Assembly (NCBI GenBank): GCA_031972295.1
Contig: DALYEZ010000002.1
Span: forward strand, 13,289 to 77,288
DNA length: 64,000 nucleotides
Direction of reading: 5' to 3'
DNA from: JALHNF01 sp031972295
Lineage (GTDB): Bacteria > Patescibacteriota > Minisyncoccia > Phycocordibacterales > UBA5272
In this document: positions 14,687 to 24,332 of the stretch, in pieces
How positions within the stretch are numbered: the stretch's first letter is position 1
How the letters are laid out: each line of letters opens with the position of its first letter
The notes under the pieces: model-generated
The model's database searches: none
What the model saw: the letters and a program-made list of their open reading frames with translations, nothing else
What the model was told of the DNA's origin: nothing
Translations under genes and position numbers: made by a program

Positions 14687-15475
14687 ATGAGAAATTTAAT
14701 CATAGGCATAACACTTGCTTTAATCGCGATTGTAATCGGAATCGGAATGTCGACAGGGAAATTAAAAATCCCCGGAATGGACGTTTCGGATACCCAGACA
14801 CCTGTAACTTCTACAAGCACACAGATTTCAGCTATCTCGGAGAAAAAAGTTGATGAGCAAAAAGGAAAGGTTCTTTACACACTTGTAACTCCAGTGATTA
14901 CAGATGCCCTTATCCTGCAAAAAAATATTGATGACTATGTTGATGGATTTAAGAAAGGTATTGTAAAAGCTGCCGAAGAAATTGATTTTGAAGGAGCATC
15001 AAGTAATTACTCACTCAATATAAGTTATGAAGTCATTCGTAATGACGAAAAGATAATTGCAATCAGAATGTCAGCATCCGAGTATACTGGTGGAGCTCAC
15101 GGAAATCCAAGTTTCGCATTCTTTATGTATGACGTAGGGGCGAAGCGGATGATTGGAGAAGAAGAAGTGTTTGTGAATAAAAAAGATCTCACACTTCTGA
15201 ATCTTGTTGCAAACGCGCTTATCAAAAAACCACAGTATAGTTTTGAAGACGGAGGAGTAACAAAAAGTATGTTTTTTGATGTTGATCAAAACAGACCGAC
15301 TTTCATAGCAAATCTAAGCACGGGTGGAAATATTGCTCTTTCTAAAAATGGTGTTTTGTTTAAGTATGGAGCATATGCAATTGGTCCATATGTACTCGGG
15401 GAACCAGAGATAGAAATGCCACTTGCTCAAATTGAAGTGTTTCTTACATCTTACGCCAAAACTTTTTTCAAATAA
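14687..15475 (+). CDS. membrane-anchored protein with DUF3298/RsiV-like domain
   Basis: 262 aa. N-terminal anchor IIGITLALIAIVIGIGM, Thr/Ser linker, then a DUF4163/DUF3298-type extracytoplasmic domain: NISYEVIRNDEKIIAIRMSASEYTGGAHGNPSF has the typical GGAHG turn, followed by LTLLNLVANALIKK and FKYGAYAIGPYVLGEPEIEMP. In RsiV this domain binds lysozyme; here no sigma factor is adjacent, so the role is unknown. TATAAT at 14675-14680 begins exactly 12 nt before the ATG. Confidence 0.82.
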   Translation: MRNLIIGITLALIAIVIGIGMSTGKLKIPGMDVSDTQTPVTSTSTQISAISEKKVDEQKGKVLYTLVTPVITDALILQKNIDDYVDGFKKGIVKAAEEIDFEGASSNYSLNISYEVIRNDEKIIAIRMSASEYTGGAHGNPSFAFFMYDVGAKRMIGEEEVFVNKKDLTLLNLVANALIKKPQYSFEDGGVTKSMFFDVDQNRPTFIANLSTGGNIALSKNGVLFKYGAYAIGPYVLGEPEIEMPLAQIEVFLTSYAKTFFK

Positions 15476-15478
15476 TTT

Positions 15479-16243
15479 GTGACGTTTCTCCAAGCGCTGA
15501 TACTTGGCATAGTCGAAGGTTTCACTGAATTTTTGCCGGTGTCTTCTACCGCACATCTTTTACTTGCAGAAAAGGTAATGGGGCTCGTACTTGATGAAAG
15601 AATGGTTACGTTTACTATTGCAGTGCAACTCGGGTCTATTGCAGCTGCGGCGATACTGTATGCCCGACAGTTTTTATCTGTTCGAAAAGTATCTGTTCTT
15701 ATACTTGCCTTACTACCAACGATCATTGTTGGGGTTTTTGTATATCCGTACATAAAGACACTTTTTACTCACGTACTTCTTATTATTCCGTGGACGCTTA
15801 TTATTGGTGGAATTTTAATGCTTGTTGGGGAACGCAAATATTCAAAAAAAGGATCTGTAGAAGAACGAGAACTTACCTTCAAAGAAAAACTGATTCTTGG
15901 TTGCGCTCAAATCATTGCCCTTGTTCCAGGGGTATCACGTTCCGCAGCAATGATTGTTACAGGTCTTTTTGCTCGTTTTCCGCGTAGGGCAGTAACTTCG
16001 TTTACATTTATTTTAGCCGTACCGACTATGTTTTCAGCAACGGTGTATGACGTGTACAAATCACATATTCCATCTGAGTCTATTTTGAGTATTCCATTTG
16101 TAACTGGTTTTGTAACAGCGTTTTTAGTTGCTCTTGTATCTATTCGACTCATGTTGTTTTTGGTTCGCACCTATACTTTTGTGCCTTTTGCTTGGTACCG
16201 TATTTTTCTTGGCCTCTCAATCGCTCTCTTTGTATACCTGTAG
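15479..16243 (+). CDS. uppP: undecaprenyl-diphosphatase (BacA/UppP)
   Basis: Recycles undecaprenyl pyrophosphate to the monophosphate carrier at the membrane. ALILGIVEGFTEFLPVSSTAH holds the first catalytic block (E-x3-E and SS), and PGVSRSAAMIVTGL the second with its Arg. About seven or eight hydrophobic segments, 254 aa. It uses a GTG start 3 nt after the preceding gene and so is probably co-transcribed. Functional partner of uppS at 10858. Confidence 0.95.
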   Translation: MTFLQALILGIVEGFTEFLPVSSTAHLLLAEKVMGLVLDERMVTFTIAVQLGSIAAAAILYARQFLSVRKVSVLILALLPTIIVGVFVYPYIKTLFTHVLLIIPWTLIIGGILMLVGERKYSKKGSVEERELTFKEKLILGCAQIIALVPGVSRSAAMIVTGLFARFPRRAVTSFTFILAVPTMFSATVYDVYKSHIPSESILSIPFVTGFVTAFLVALVSIRLMLFLVRTYTFVPFAWYRIFLGLSIALFVYL

Positions 16244-16269
16244 GAATTCTGTATACTTACTGTATATAT

Positions 16270-16974
16270 ATGAAAGCATTTCTTCGTACATACGGACTCA
16301 TTCTAGTAGTTATTCTTGGTATCATAATTGGAGGATATTGGTACCTACAAAATCGTACCTTGCAAGGTATTGCGGAATTAGACGCTACGCAGGTTGCGGA
16401 ATTGGTAAAGGTTGTTGGAAAACATGTGGTACTCCCAGAGCCTCTTGATGTAAGTAAGGTGCAAGTTGCTGGAGTGCAAGATGCTGAGAAATTAATGCAG
16501 GTGAGTCAGTTTTTTAAAGACGCTCAAAATGGCGATCAACTTCTTATCTTCCCAACAAAACTTGTCCTTTTCCGACCATCAGAAAACAAAATCGTAAACA
16601 TCAGTGCTCCGAGCGGTGTACAGGATACTTCAGAAAGTGTTCCTGATATCACGAAAATAAATACAGGAGAGCAGCCTACGGAACAAAAAGTTGTTTCAAG
16701 AACACTTACTGTTGAAATCAGAAACGGAAGTGGAAAAACAGGTCTCGCGGGAGTTGTAAAAGGAAAATTTGCAACATTCCCACAACTAAGTGTTTCAAAG
16801 ACAGGCAATGCGGCTAAGGACTCATACGAAACAACAGTGATTGTAAATAAAGAAAACTTTATGCTTCCTGATATTTCTACTGCAATCAAAGGATCTTCTC
16901 AAGCAAATCTTCCTGAAGGAGAAAAAGAAACAACAGCTGATATTTTGATTATTCTCGGTAAAGATGCTCAATAA
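16270..16974 (+). CDS. LytR C-terminal-domain protein, membrane anchored
   Basis: 234 aa. A membrane segment GLILVVILGIIIGGYWYL leads into an extracytoplasmic part. The final third, TLTVEIRNGSGKTGLAGVVKGKFATFPQLSVSKTGNAAKDSYETTVIV, matches the LytR_C (VLRP) domain that accompanies LCP cell-wall ligases. The LCP catalytic domain is absent. ATG 16270 is preferred; TATACT at 16252-16257 gives a leader of about 6 nt. Confidence 0.82.
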   Translation: MKAFLRTYGLILVVILGIIIGGYWYLQNRTLQGIAELDATQVAELVKVVGKHVVLPEPLDVSKVQVAGVQDAEKLMQVSQFFKDAQNGDQLLIFPTKLVLFRPSENKIVNISAPSGVQDTSESVPDITKINTGEQPTEQKVVSRTLTVEIRNGSGKTGLAGVVKGKFATFPQLSVSKTGNAAKDSYETTVIVNKENFMLPDISTAIKGSSQANLPEGEKETTADILIILGKDAQ

Positions 16975-16980
16975 TTCTGT

Positions 16981-18345
16981 ATGCGAGAAAATTCCTCGCC
17001 GTGGATTTATCAATTGAATCATGAACGTCCGACTCAAAAAATTACAGAGGACGTGGTAACAGATGTTGTTATTGTGGGTGGTGGCATTGCTGGTATTGCA
17101 ACCGCGTTTTTCATACTCAAATATACCAACAAAAAAGTTGTACTTTGTGAGCGTTCAAAAATAGGTCATGGTGCAACAGGGCACAATGCCGGGCAAATCG
17201 TAAGTTACTTCGAGCGACCATTTAAAGATTTAGTGAGTGAATTTGGCCTTGCGCTTGCCATAGAAGGACAGAGAGATGTCGAAAATGCTTGGCAACTTTT
17301 AGATGAGATGTATACAGACGCATCGCTTAATGTACCGGTGTCGCGCTTTGAGGGACACATGGGGATACGAACAAAAGAACAACTTATTTCGTATCTCGAA
17401 GATATGAAGCTCCGCGTACAAGGAGGTTTAAGTAAGGAGAACATGCGGATCGCAATCGAGCTCAGCGATGTGTATCAAGATGTTTTGAAAGACTATAAAA
17501 ATTTATACGAGTTTGTTCCTCATGTCGAAATTCTCGAGCTCTTAGAAACAGAAAATAAAGATTTTATTGCAAGCCTGTCGTTTTCAAAAGGGGTTACTAA
17601 CAGCGCGCTTTTTGTACAGGAAATGGCCCTTTACCTACTAGAAACACATAAAGAAAGATTTTCTCTTTTTGAACACACAAATGTTTCAAAGGTTGTATTA
17701 CATGGAACAGGGGTAGTGCTTGATACTGGTTTGCATACCATTTCTGCAGAAAAGATACTGCTTTGCACAAATGGCTTTGAAAGCTTCTCTATCTTTAGTA
17801 AAGAGGGTTTAGAACTAAACAAAAAATTCCATGCACGGGTGTATAGCCAGATTGCATATATGTCTGGCTATACCGAAAATCTCACACATCCACCAACAGC
17901 GATAAGTTATCTGGAAGGGGATGTTCCTGGTGCAGAAGCTGAGTATAACTACCTTACTCGAAGACCATTTGAGATTGAGAAAGACATAAAGCACAATCTC
18001 GTATGTGTAGGCGGGCCGACATCTCCGCTCTATAACGAAGTCACGTACACTGAAAGTGACGAATACCCAGAGCACGCTATAGAAGAACTAGATACTTTTT
18101 TACGTTCTACCTATAAACACGTAGAAAATAAAAGCCCAGAATATAAATTTACATGGCATGGACTCATGGGATATACCAAAAATTATGTACGCATGATTGG
18201 TCCGGACCCAGGTCATCCAGAACTTTTGTATAATCTAGGGTGTAATGGTATCGGCATCTTGCCATCTATATGTGGGGGGAAAAAAATAAGCGACATGCTT
18301 GCGGGGAAAAAGATGGAACCCTCAATATTCGATATTCATGATTAA
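16981..18345 (+). CDS. FAD-dependent oxidoreductase, DAO/glycine-oxidase type
   Basis: 454 aa. Dinucleotide-binding DVVIVGGGIAGIATAFFILK is near residue 29, followed by HGATGHNAGQIVSYFERPF, which flanks the flavin in DadA-like enzymes. C-terminal KNYVRMIGPDPGHPELLYNLGCNGIGI contacts FAD. It oxidises an amine or amino acid substrate that cannot be deduced. Starts 7 nt after the LytR_C gene and 7 nt before the phosphatase gene, so it lies in an operon. Confidence 0.85.
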   Translation: MRENSSPWIYQLNHERPTQKITEDVVTDVVIVGGGIAGIATAFFILKYTNKKVVLCERSKIGHGATGHNAGQIVSYFERPFKDLVSEFGLALAIEGQRDVENAWQLLDEMYTDASLNVPVSRFEGHMGIRTKEQLISYLEDMKLRVQGGLSKENMRIAIELSDVYQDVLKDYKNLYEFVPHVEILELLETENKDFIASLSFSKGVTNSALFVQEMALYLLETHKERFSLFEHTNVSKVVLHGTGVVLDTGLHTISAEKILLCTNGFESFSIFSKEGLELNKKFHARVYSQIAYMSGYTENLTHPPTAISYLEGDVPGAEAEYNYLTRRPFEIEKDIKHNLVCVGGPTSPLYNEVTYTESDEYPEHAIEELDTFLRSTYKHVENKSPEYKFTWHGLMGYTKNYVRMIGPDPGHPELLYNLGCNGIGILPSICGGKKISDMLAGKKMEPSIFDIHD

Positions 18346-18351
18346 ATATCT

Positions 18352-19092
18352 ATGTCATTTTTCGCAGTAATTTTTCAAAGCGAAAACGCGATTTTGTTAG
18401 CCGCCCTTCTTTTTATTTTTTTCGGCAGGTCCTTTTTTAGAATTTTTTTACCAAAGCGTATTTATTTTATCCGTCATGGAGAAACTATTCTTAATAAGGC
18501 ACATATCCGCCAGGATAGCATTGGGGGATTAAGTGATGAGGGAAAAAAACAGGCACAAGAAACAGGAATACGTCTTTCAAAAATGCACATACAGCATATG
18601 TACATAAGTCCATATGAGCGAACTGCTGAAACTGCGGGAATTATAAATAATTTTGTTCACACACCTTTCACACTCACACCACTGCTCGCTGAGCGTCGAA
18701 ACCCATCGGAAATTATTGGCAAAAAGTATGACGACCTTGCGGTAGAGAAGATAGTGAATCAAATTGATCTTAGTAATCACGACGCAGAGTATCGATATTC
18801 AGATGAAGAAAATTTTGCCGATTTGCAAAATCGTGCAAAAAAGCTTCTCAAGTATCTTGCCTTCCGCCCATACACAACAATCCTATGTGTCACACATGGT
18901 ATTTTTCTTAAAATGGTTTTGGCACACATTGTCTATGGCGAAAAGCTTACTCCTCTTATCCATGCGACACTCACATATTTAACCACCGTTGATAATGCAG
19001 GTATTACATTAGTGAAATACAACCCATGGAATGCATTTCTTGGTAAAAAAACGTGGAGCATTGTTGTTTTTAATGACACGACGCAGATTTAG
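18352..19092 (+). CDS. histidine-phosphatase superfamily protein with N-terminal membrane segment
   Basis: 246 aa. A hydrophobic N-terminus (ILLAALLFIFFGRSFFRIF) precedes the phosphoglycerate-mutase-like domain: IYFIRHGETILN has the phospho-accepting His, YISPYERTAETAGII the second Arg, LLAERRNPSEIIG the Glu, and LCVTHGIFLKMVL the second His. Substrate unknown. The anchor would place the enzyme at the membrane. Confidence 0.85.
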   Translation: MSFFAVIFQSENAILLAALLFIFFGRSFFRIFLPKRIYFIRHGETILNKAHIRQDSIGGLSDEGKKQAQETGIRLSKMHIQHMYISPYERTAETAGIINNFVHTPFTLTPLLAERRNPSEIIGKKYDDLAVEKIVNQIDLSNHDAEYRYSDEENFADLQNRAKKLLKYLAFRPYTTILCVTHGIFLKMVLAHIVYGEKLTPLIHATLTYLTTVDNAGITLVKYNPWNAFLGKKTWSIVVFNDTTQI

Positions 19093-19164
19093 ATCCTTGT
19101 AATAGTGTGTAGATAGTGTATTAAACATCTCTGGTTTCTAAAATTTTTGATATAGTAAATGTAT

Positions 19165-20913
19165 ATGAAACCAGTTATTCCTCTCACACTCATTGCTTTT
19201 TGTTTGACTTTGGTTGTAGGGACACTCACATCTCCGTTTAATACGACGGTTCAAGTGGGAGCGGTTGCCTTTTCGACTGACAGCGGAACACGAGAAATTG
19301 CTCGTGATGGCGCACTTGCTAATGTTATTTCTTTTAAACAATCGACCATACAAACAAAGGAGGGTGATCGAGTGAAAGTAATTTTGACTTCTTCGGGACC
19401 AATTCAGGAAACCACTAGAGTAAAAGTAAAAATAATAGGAGGTACAGCAAAAAATGGTGTCGACTATCGCTTGTCTCCCGCACAAACAATTACCTTTTAC
19501 AAAGGTGGATTACGTGAGAAATCTTTTTTAATCCCAACCTTAACAGACAAGATTAATGAGCAATCAGAAACCATTATCCTTTCTTTGTATTCCTCAACAG
19601 ATCAATCTCTTGATAAAAAGACAACGATTAATATTGGTAATGGTGCTGTTTCTCCAACAACGCCACCAAGTACGGGTGCAAGTGCTGTAGCGCAGCAAGT
19701 TAATCTGAACGCTATCCCTACAGACACATCTTTAGACACAAACGGCTGGCCAAAATATCTAAAGGTTCCTGCGACATGTGCTAAGCCAATCGCTGGAAAG
19801 AGATATATTTTTGAACCTCGCTTTGGCCGACACCCAACAGATAATTTTTCAGATAAATTTGTTGCCCCACTTCTTACTTCTGGTTTTGGTGGTAGTAGTG
19901 GAGAATTTGTTATAAACAAAACTTCTGATGAAGTATTTGCAATTCCTTTCTATGCACCATATCTTGCGAGTGTCAGTGAAACAGTAAAGCTAAAAGCTGA
20001 TATGGCCCGACTCGGAGATATTGCTATGGGCAATGCTACGCAGTATTGGGCACCGCATGCTGCTTATGGAAATGAGATACAGATGAGCATTTCAAAGTGT
20101 CCAGGGGGCGAAAATCCTATTGTAAGCACAGGTGCAGGAGGGTATGGCACATTAGTCACTGGCATCACTGTTGATGGAGAAAAAACACGAACAGCAAACG
20201 GCGGTAATTTAAACCAGGGTGGTTATTATTTTTTAAACATCTCCGGACCGTGTGAACGAGATTTTTCGGATCCAACCTATACTACTGGCATATACGCACG
20301 AAATGGAAAACCTTTATGTGCGAGCATTACACAATCATATGGTTCCTATAGTGCTACATCTATCCCACCGTACACTGGCCCAGCTCTTTCTAAAGGTCCA
20401 TACCCAATAAACTATAATTATAAAATAGTGTCTGCGAGTGCACCTAATAGCTATCCAGGTAACGAGGCAATGCGATGGCGATGTTTTGATGTTACAGGAA
20501 AGGGTCCTGAAATGCGTTATGAAATAACAAGTAGGGGATGGACAGAGCCAAATAAACCCTCCTACTCAAATTATGTTTGTGCAGCTTATGGAAGCACAGA
20601 ATCTCGCCCAGCTTCTTTTGAGGATGTGCCAGTCTATAGGGTTTGTGCCAAACATTCAGTGGGATATACTCGGACTTCTCGCGTGAGTCTATTTAGTATT
20701 CCACTTCAGCACATAGACACTTGTCAGTTTGATACAGTAAAAGGTGTGTATTATTGGAAAACAACAACTGCATCAAACAGTACGCTCCAACTTCTCGACC
20801 AAGCAACTCCAATAGGTGCGTTTAACTTCACCACTGCCTGGAACAGCACTCCAGGAACTGTTGAGTACAAAGACGCAAGTGGAACACTCATCAAGTCAGA
20901 ACGTTTCCATTAA
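19165..20913 (+). CDS. secreted protein with Calx-beta-like domain
   Basis: 582 aa. Signal peptide KPVIPLTLIAFCLTLVVGTL. Residues about 55-150 resemble a Calx-beta domain: VKVILTSSGPIQETTRVKVKIIGGTAKNGVDYRLSPAQTITF and DKINEQSETIILSL. The remaining 400 residues are Gly, Ser, Tyr and Pro rich with scattered Cys and no recognised fold. ATG 19165 is preferred over 19159 because TATAGT (19151-19156) begins 14 nt upstream of it. Probably an extracellular or surface protein. Confidence 0.75.
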   Translation: MKPVIPLTLIAFCLTLVVGTLTSPFNTTVQVGAVAFSTDSGTREIARDGALANVISFKQSTIQTKEGDRVKVILTSSGPIQETTRVKVKIIGGTAKNGVDYRLSPAQTITFYKGGLREKSFLIPTLTDKINEQSETIILSLYSSTDQSLDKKTTINIGNGAVSPTTPPSTGASAVAQQVNLNAIPTDTSLDTNGWPKYLKVPATCAKPIAGKRYIFEPRFGRHPTDNFSDKFVAPLLTSGFGGSSGEFVINKTSDEVFAIPFYAPYLASVSETVKLKADMARLGDIAMGNATQYWAPHAAYGNEIQMSISKCPGGENPIVSTGAGGYGTLVTGITVDGEKTRTANGGNLNQGGYYFLNISGPCERDFSDPTYTTGIYARNGKPLCASITQSYGSYSATSIPPYTGPALSKGPYPINYNYKIVSASAPNSYPGNEAMRWRCFDVTGKGPEMRYEITSRGWTEPNKPSYSNYVCAAYGSTESRPASFEDVPVYRVCAKHSVGYTRTSRVSLFSIPLQHIDTCQFDTVKGVYYWKTTTASNSTLQLLDQATPIGAFNFTTAWNSTPGTVEYKDASGTLIKSERFH

Positions 20914-20953
20914 TTTTTTCAGTTACAGATAAAAAGTTTGATACACTGTATTC

Positions 20954-22546
20954 ATGCGTGATCATTTCTCTTCATTCGAATATGAAGATTCTAAAAAGGT
21001 GCGAGAAAAGTACAGCACTGATGCGAGTATCTTTAAAGTGGAACCAGAAGGAGTGCTTTTCCCAAAGTCAGCCATTGATATTTCAAGAATTATAAAAACT
21101 CTGTTCGAACAGAATGAGCAAACATCACTTACGGTGCGTGCTGCTGGTACATGTATGTCAGGCGGACCACTCAACGAAGGTTTAATTGTTGATATTACCA
21201 AGTACATGAATGCAGTTATTGGTTTGGACCTAAAGCATAAAACTATAACAGTGGAGAGTGGGGCAATGTACAAAGATGTTGAAGAAGCATCCGCGATGCA
21301 CGGACTCATGTTCCCGCCATATACATCATCAAAAGACGTTTGTGTGATTGGGGGAATGATTGGTAACAATGCATCAGGCGAACTTTCAGTACGTTATGGT
21401 GCAACTATCGATTGGGTCCATAGCCTTGATGTTGTTTTAGCCGACGGAAATCTCTATACGTTCAAAGAACTCACTAAAGATGAGTGGTTTGAAAAACAAA
21501 AGCAAGAAACTTTTGAAGGTAAAATATACAGAAAAGTTGCTCACATGCTCGATGCCTGCCATTTTTTATTTGAGACGAATGTTCCAAAAGTTTCAAAGAA
21601 CGCGGCTGGTTACCAGCTTTGGAAAATTTATAATCCAAAGACAAATACGTATAATCTTTCTCGGCTGTTTGTAGCCGCTCAAGGCACGCTTGGCATTATT
21701 GCTAATGCAACTTTGAAACTTACCGAGACGCCTCGGCATCGTCGTTTGGTTGTATGTCCTCTCACTGATCTTTCTGTGCTTGGTAACGTGCTCCACGCGC
21801 TTAAAGCAGCAAGTCCAGAAAGTATTGAAACATACGATACGCATACATATACACTTGCAAAAACATACCATCAAAAAGAAGCCGAGCTTGTGTCTTTTGT
21901 TTCTGATCATGCGCTCCTGACGCTTTTTGTTCAAGTAGCTGAAGATACTGATGAGGGTACCCACACTAAACAAAATGAAATCGTAGAGATTCTCCGCTTA
22001 CACAAGCTCACCCCATATATTCCAGAAAATCAAGAAACAGTTGAAGCTTTTTTTACTATTCGTCGAGCAAGTTTTCGAATGTTGATGGCTTTAAAAAGTT
22101 CACAAAGTCGTGTTGCACCCTGTATTGAAGACACTATCGTCCCTGTGGAACGTTACGGAGAATTTCTCACTCAACTCAAACCTATTTTAGATGATTACAT
22201 ACTCACCTATACCTATGCGGGGCACATTGGTGATGGCAGTATTCGTTTAATACCGTTGGCAGATTTTTCTGATCCAAAAACTCCAGAGATGCTCATGGAA
22301 CTTTCACACCGTGTCTATGACCTTGTAATCGAGCTCGGTGGCTCAATTAGTGTCGACCACAACGACGGACTTCTCCGAACGCACTACTTGGAAAAACAAT
22401 ACGGTAAAGAATTAGTGGAAATATTTAAAGATATAAAAACTTTTTTTGATCCTCAGAATATTTTTAATCCAGGTAAGAAAGTACCGACTGAGAAACAGGG
22501 GACAGAGTTGTACGCAAAAAAGCATATACATAAGAAAAACGGATAG
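20954..22546 (+). CDS. FAD-linked oxidase, GlcD/D-lactate dehydrogenase-like
   Basis: 530 aa of the PCMH/VAO flavoprotein family that oxidises 2-hydroxy acids. The FAD-binding half has VRAAGTCMSGGPLNEGLIVDITKYMN, VCVIGGMIGNNASGELSVRYGAT and FVAAQGTLGIIANATLKLT. The C-terminal cap contains TYAGHIGDGSIRLIPL in place of the usual GHxGDGNxH, and VDHNDGLLRTHYL. No iron-sulphur domain is fused. TACACT at 20942-20947 begins exactly 12 nt before the ATG. Confidence 0.87.
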   Translation: MRDHFSSFEYEDSKKVREKYSTDASIFKVEPEGVLFPKSAIDISRIIKTLFEQNEQTSLTVRAAGTCMSGGPLNEGLIVDITKYMNAVIGLDLKHKTITVESGAMYKDVEEASAMHGLMFPPYTSSKDVCVIGGMIGNNASGELSVRYGATIDWVHSLDVVLADGNLYTFKELTKDEWFEKQKQETFEGKIYRKVAHMLDACHFLFETNVPKVSKNAAGYQLWKIYNPKTNTYNLSRLFVAAQGTLGIIANATLKLTETPRHRRLVVCPLTDLSVLGNVLHALKAASPESIETYDTHTYTLAKTYHQKEAELVSFVSDHALLTLFVQVAEDTDEGTHTKQNEIVEILRLHKLTPYIPENQETVEAFFTIRRASFRMLMALKSSQSRVAPCIEDTIVPVERYGEFLTQLKPILDDYILTYTYAGHIGDGSIRLIPLADFSDPKTPEMLMELSHRVYDLVIELGGSISVDHNDGLLRTHYLEKQYGKELVEIFKDIKTFFDPQNIFNPGKKVPTEKQGTELYAKKHIHKKNG

Positions 22547-22550
22547 GTAC

Positions 22551-22699
22551 TTGACTTACTATGTATAAATGTGGTTTAAAGTTAAAAGCTCTTTAAACAA
22601 AGTTTATTAGTTTGCCATAGCTTTAAGTGTTTATCTTTGAACTTTTAAAGCTATGGCAAACTAGAGATCACAACGATCAAAGGCGACTAGCATAAGGAG
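22551..22699 (+). promoter_or_regulatory. structured leader, copy A of a shared 5' motif
   Basis: After a TTGACT at 22551 the untranslated region folds into a long hairpin: 22608-22626 pairs with 22643-22663 through TAGTTTGCCATAGC and GCTATGGCAAACTA. The 3' part of the left arm plus loop reads TTAAGTGTTTA, which recurs in the leader at 26750-26880. An AGGAG at 22695-22699 lies 7 nt before the ATG, unlike housekeeping genes here. Confidence 0.65.
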
Positions 22700-22706
22700 C
22701 AACGCC

Positions 22707-23297
22707 ATGTCCAAAGACATGACCCTGCAACAAATCGACAAAGCAGTAGGAAACTACCGGGCAATGCTGGTGAAGCATACCGACAGCTTTCCAGCCGATG
22801 CTGTTCAATCAGTACTTGGAGATCGCAACTTCGCTGCAGAGCAGTTCAGACTCTTCCGTGCGCGAGTCGAGGCTTGCTCAGGCATCATCATCCGCGACTT
22901 CACCGTTGACCTCAATCTCGTGGGCATGCGAGCAATCAGTGCGACTGGTTGCGTGAAGCATGTGAATGAGCACGTAGCGGAAACCATGCCCCGCGCAACT
23001 GTCTCTGAGGGCAAGTTGTATTTCTTCCAAATCGGTCGTGCCACACCGGCTGATAAAGTGGAAGCTGGGTACGCCAAACGCGGACTGATCCCCGTTGATC
23101 CACACACGCTGTGTGCCTTCAATGCAGCCAACCAAGAATTTGCCGATACCCACCACAACGGCACCCAATGGAAAGATGAGAACGCCAACATCTGCCGTAT
23201 GGGTTTCGGTAGGTGGAGCGGCATGCGCCGCGTGTACGTCGGCCGGAACGGCTATGGCTGGGACGACGGCTGGTGGTTCGCCGGTGTCAGCAAGTAA
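22707..23297 (+). CDS. orphan cargo-like protein, G+C-rich
   Basis: 196 aa of unknown function, visibly richer in G+C than its neighbours and with different codon preference (CTG, GCC, AAC). It lacks signal or membrane segments. The C-terminus is aromatic and glycine rich (RWSGMRRVYVGRNGYGWDDGWWFAGVSK). It has its own promoter, hairpin leader, an SD-like AGGAG and a terminator, so it forms a self-contained unit between two genes of normal composition. Possibly acquired by transfer. Confidence 0.7.
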   Translation: MSKDMTLQQIDKAVGNYRAMLVKHTDSFPADAVQSVLGDRNFAAEQFRLFRARVEACSGIIIRDFTVDLNLVGMRAISATGCVKHVNEHVAETMPRATVSEGKLYFFQIGRATPADKVEAGYAKRGLIPVDPHTLCAFNAANQEFADTHHNGTQWKDENANICRMGFGRWSGMRRVYVGRNGYGWDDGWWFAGVSK

Positions 23298-23379
23298 GCT
23301 CTTTGGACTGAGGCCTCAGGACTTTTGTTCCTTAGGCCTTTGTCAAAAAAAGTTGGAAGAATAGCTATAAACTTCCATA

Positions 23380-23415
23380 CCTCCGCTGCGTCTTGCAACG
23401 GAGTTTTTATTTTTG
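23380..23415 (+). terminator. terminator of the orphan cargo-like gene
   Basis: CTCCGCTGCG, short loop, TGCAACGGAG, then a T-rich run. Close in sequence to the terminator at 27412-27443. Confidence 0.75.
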
Positions 23416-23466
23416 TAGTCACACAGTACCCATCAAACCGTTACAAGAGGTATATACTATATTAAT

Positions 23467-24264
23467 ATGGACACAACCGAAAAAAACAAACAATTCTTAT
23501 TTAAGATGGGTGGATGGCTTTTAGTGGTTCTCACCATACTTGCACTTGCAGGAGTTATCTCGCTTGCAAAGGGATGGCGATTCATTGGAGCTGGGCTTAA
23601 TGCAACAAACATTATTTCAGTGAGCGCTGAGGCGTCACTTGATGCAAAGCCAACAGGTGGAACGATTTCTTTCACGCAACGTAATGATGCAAAGACAGCA
23701 AAAGAAGCAGAAGACTTACGAAATGTTGTTGTGGCAAAAGCACTCGCTGCAATCAAAAAGATTGGTATTGAAGACAAAGACATAAACACAACCTCAATCA
23801 ATCGAAGTGAAAAGTATGACTACAACACTCGTCCATGTTCAGGTGGTTACTGTCCAAGCACGCCAACAGTTGTTGGGTATGACGCATACCAGAGCGTAAC
23901 TATTAAAGTTCGTAATACTGAAAATCTTTCTAAAGTGATTGACGCGCTTCGTGATGCTGGGGTTACACAAGTAGATGGCCCACAACTTGGTTTCCAAGAT
24001 GAAGAACTCGAGACGCTTCAAGCACAAGCTCGAAAAGAAGCTATTAAGAAGGCTCGTGCAAAAGCAGATGTTCTTGCTGATCAGCTCGGTGTAGAAATTG
24101 TTCGAGTGGTTTCTTTCTCTGAGGGTGGTGATCGAGGATATATGCCATATATGGCAATGAAGGCAATGGATAGTGTGGGAGGAGAAGCAGCTGCGCCAGC
24201 AGTACTTCCTATTGGTGACTCAAAAATCTCTTCTTCGGTGACTATTACCTACGAGATAAAGTAA
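23467..24264 (+). CDS. SIMPL-domain (DUF541) envelope protein
   Basis: 265 aa. A membrane segment (GWLLVVLTILALAGVISLA) is followed by the SIMPL fold: IISVSAEASLDAKPTGGTISFTQ, then paired Lys/Ala-rich helices (DAKTAKEAEDLRNVVVAKALAAIKKIGI) and SSSVTITYEIK at the end. The insertion RPCSGGYCPSTP carries two Cys. Proteins of this family are periplasmic or surface proteins of unclear role. TATACT at 23453-23458 begins 14 nt before the ATG. Confidence 0.85.
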   Translation: MDTTEKNKQFLFKMGGWLLVVLTILALAGVISLAKGWRFIGAGLNATNIISVSAEASLDAKPTGGTISFTQRNDAKTAKEAEDLRNVVVAKALAAIKKIGIEDKDINTTSINRSEKYDYNTRPCSGGYCPSTPTVVGYDAYQSVTIKVRNTENLSKVIDALRDAGVTQVDGPQLGFQDEELETLQAQARKEAIKKARAKADVLADQLGVEIVRVVSFSEGGDRGYMPYMAMKAMDSVGGEAAAPAVLPIGDSKISSSVTITYEIK

Positions 24265-24287
24265 TTTTTCTTTAAAAGCGTTTTTAC

Positions 24288-24318
24288 AAAGACCCCTTTC
24301 AAAAAAGGGGTCTTTGCG
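24288..24318 (+). terminator. terminator after the SIMPL gene
   Basis: AAAGACCCCTTT at 24288-24299 pairs with AAAGGGGTCTTT at 24304-24315. Confidence 0.8.
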
Positions 24319-24332
24319 TTAGGATAGGGGGT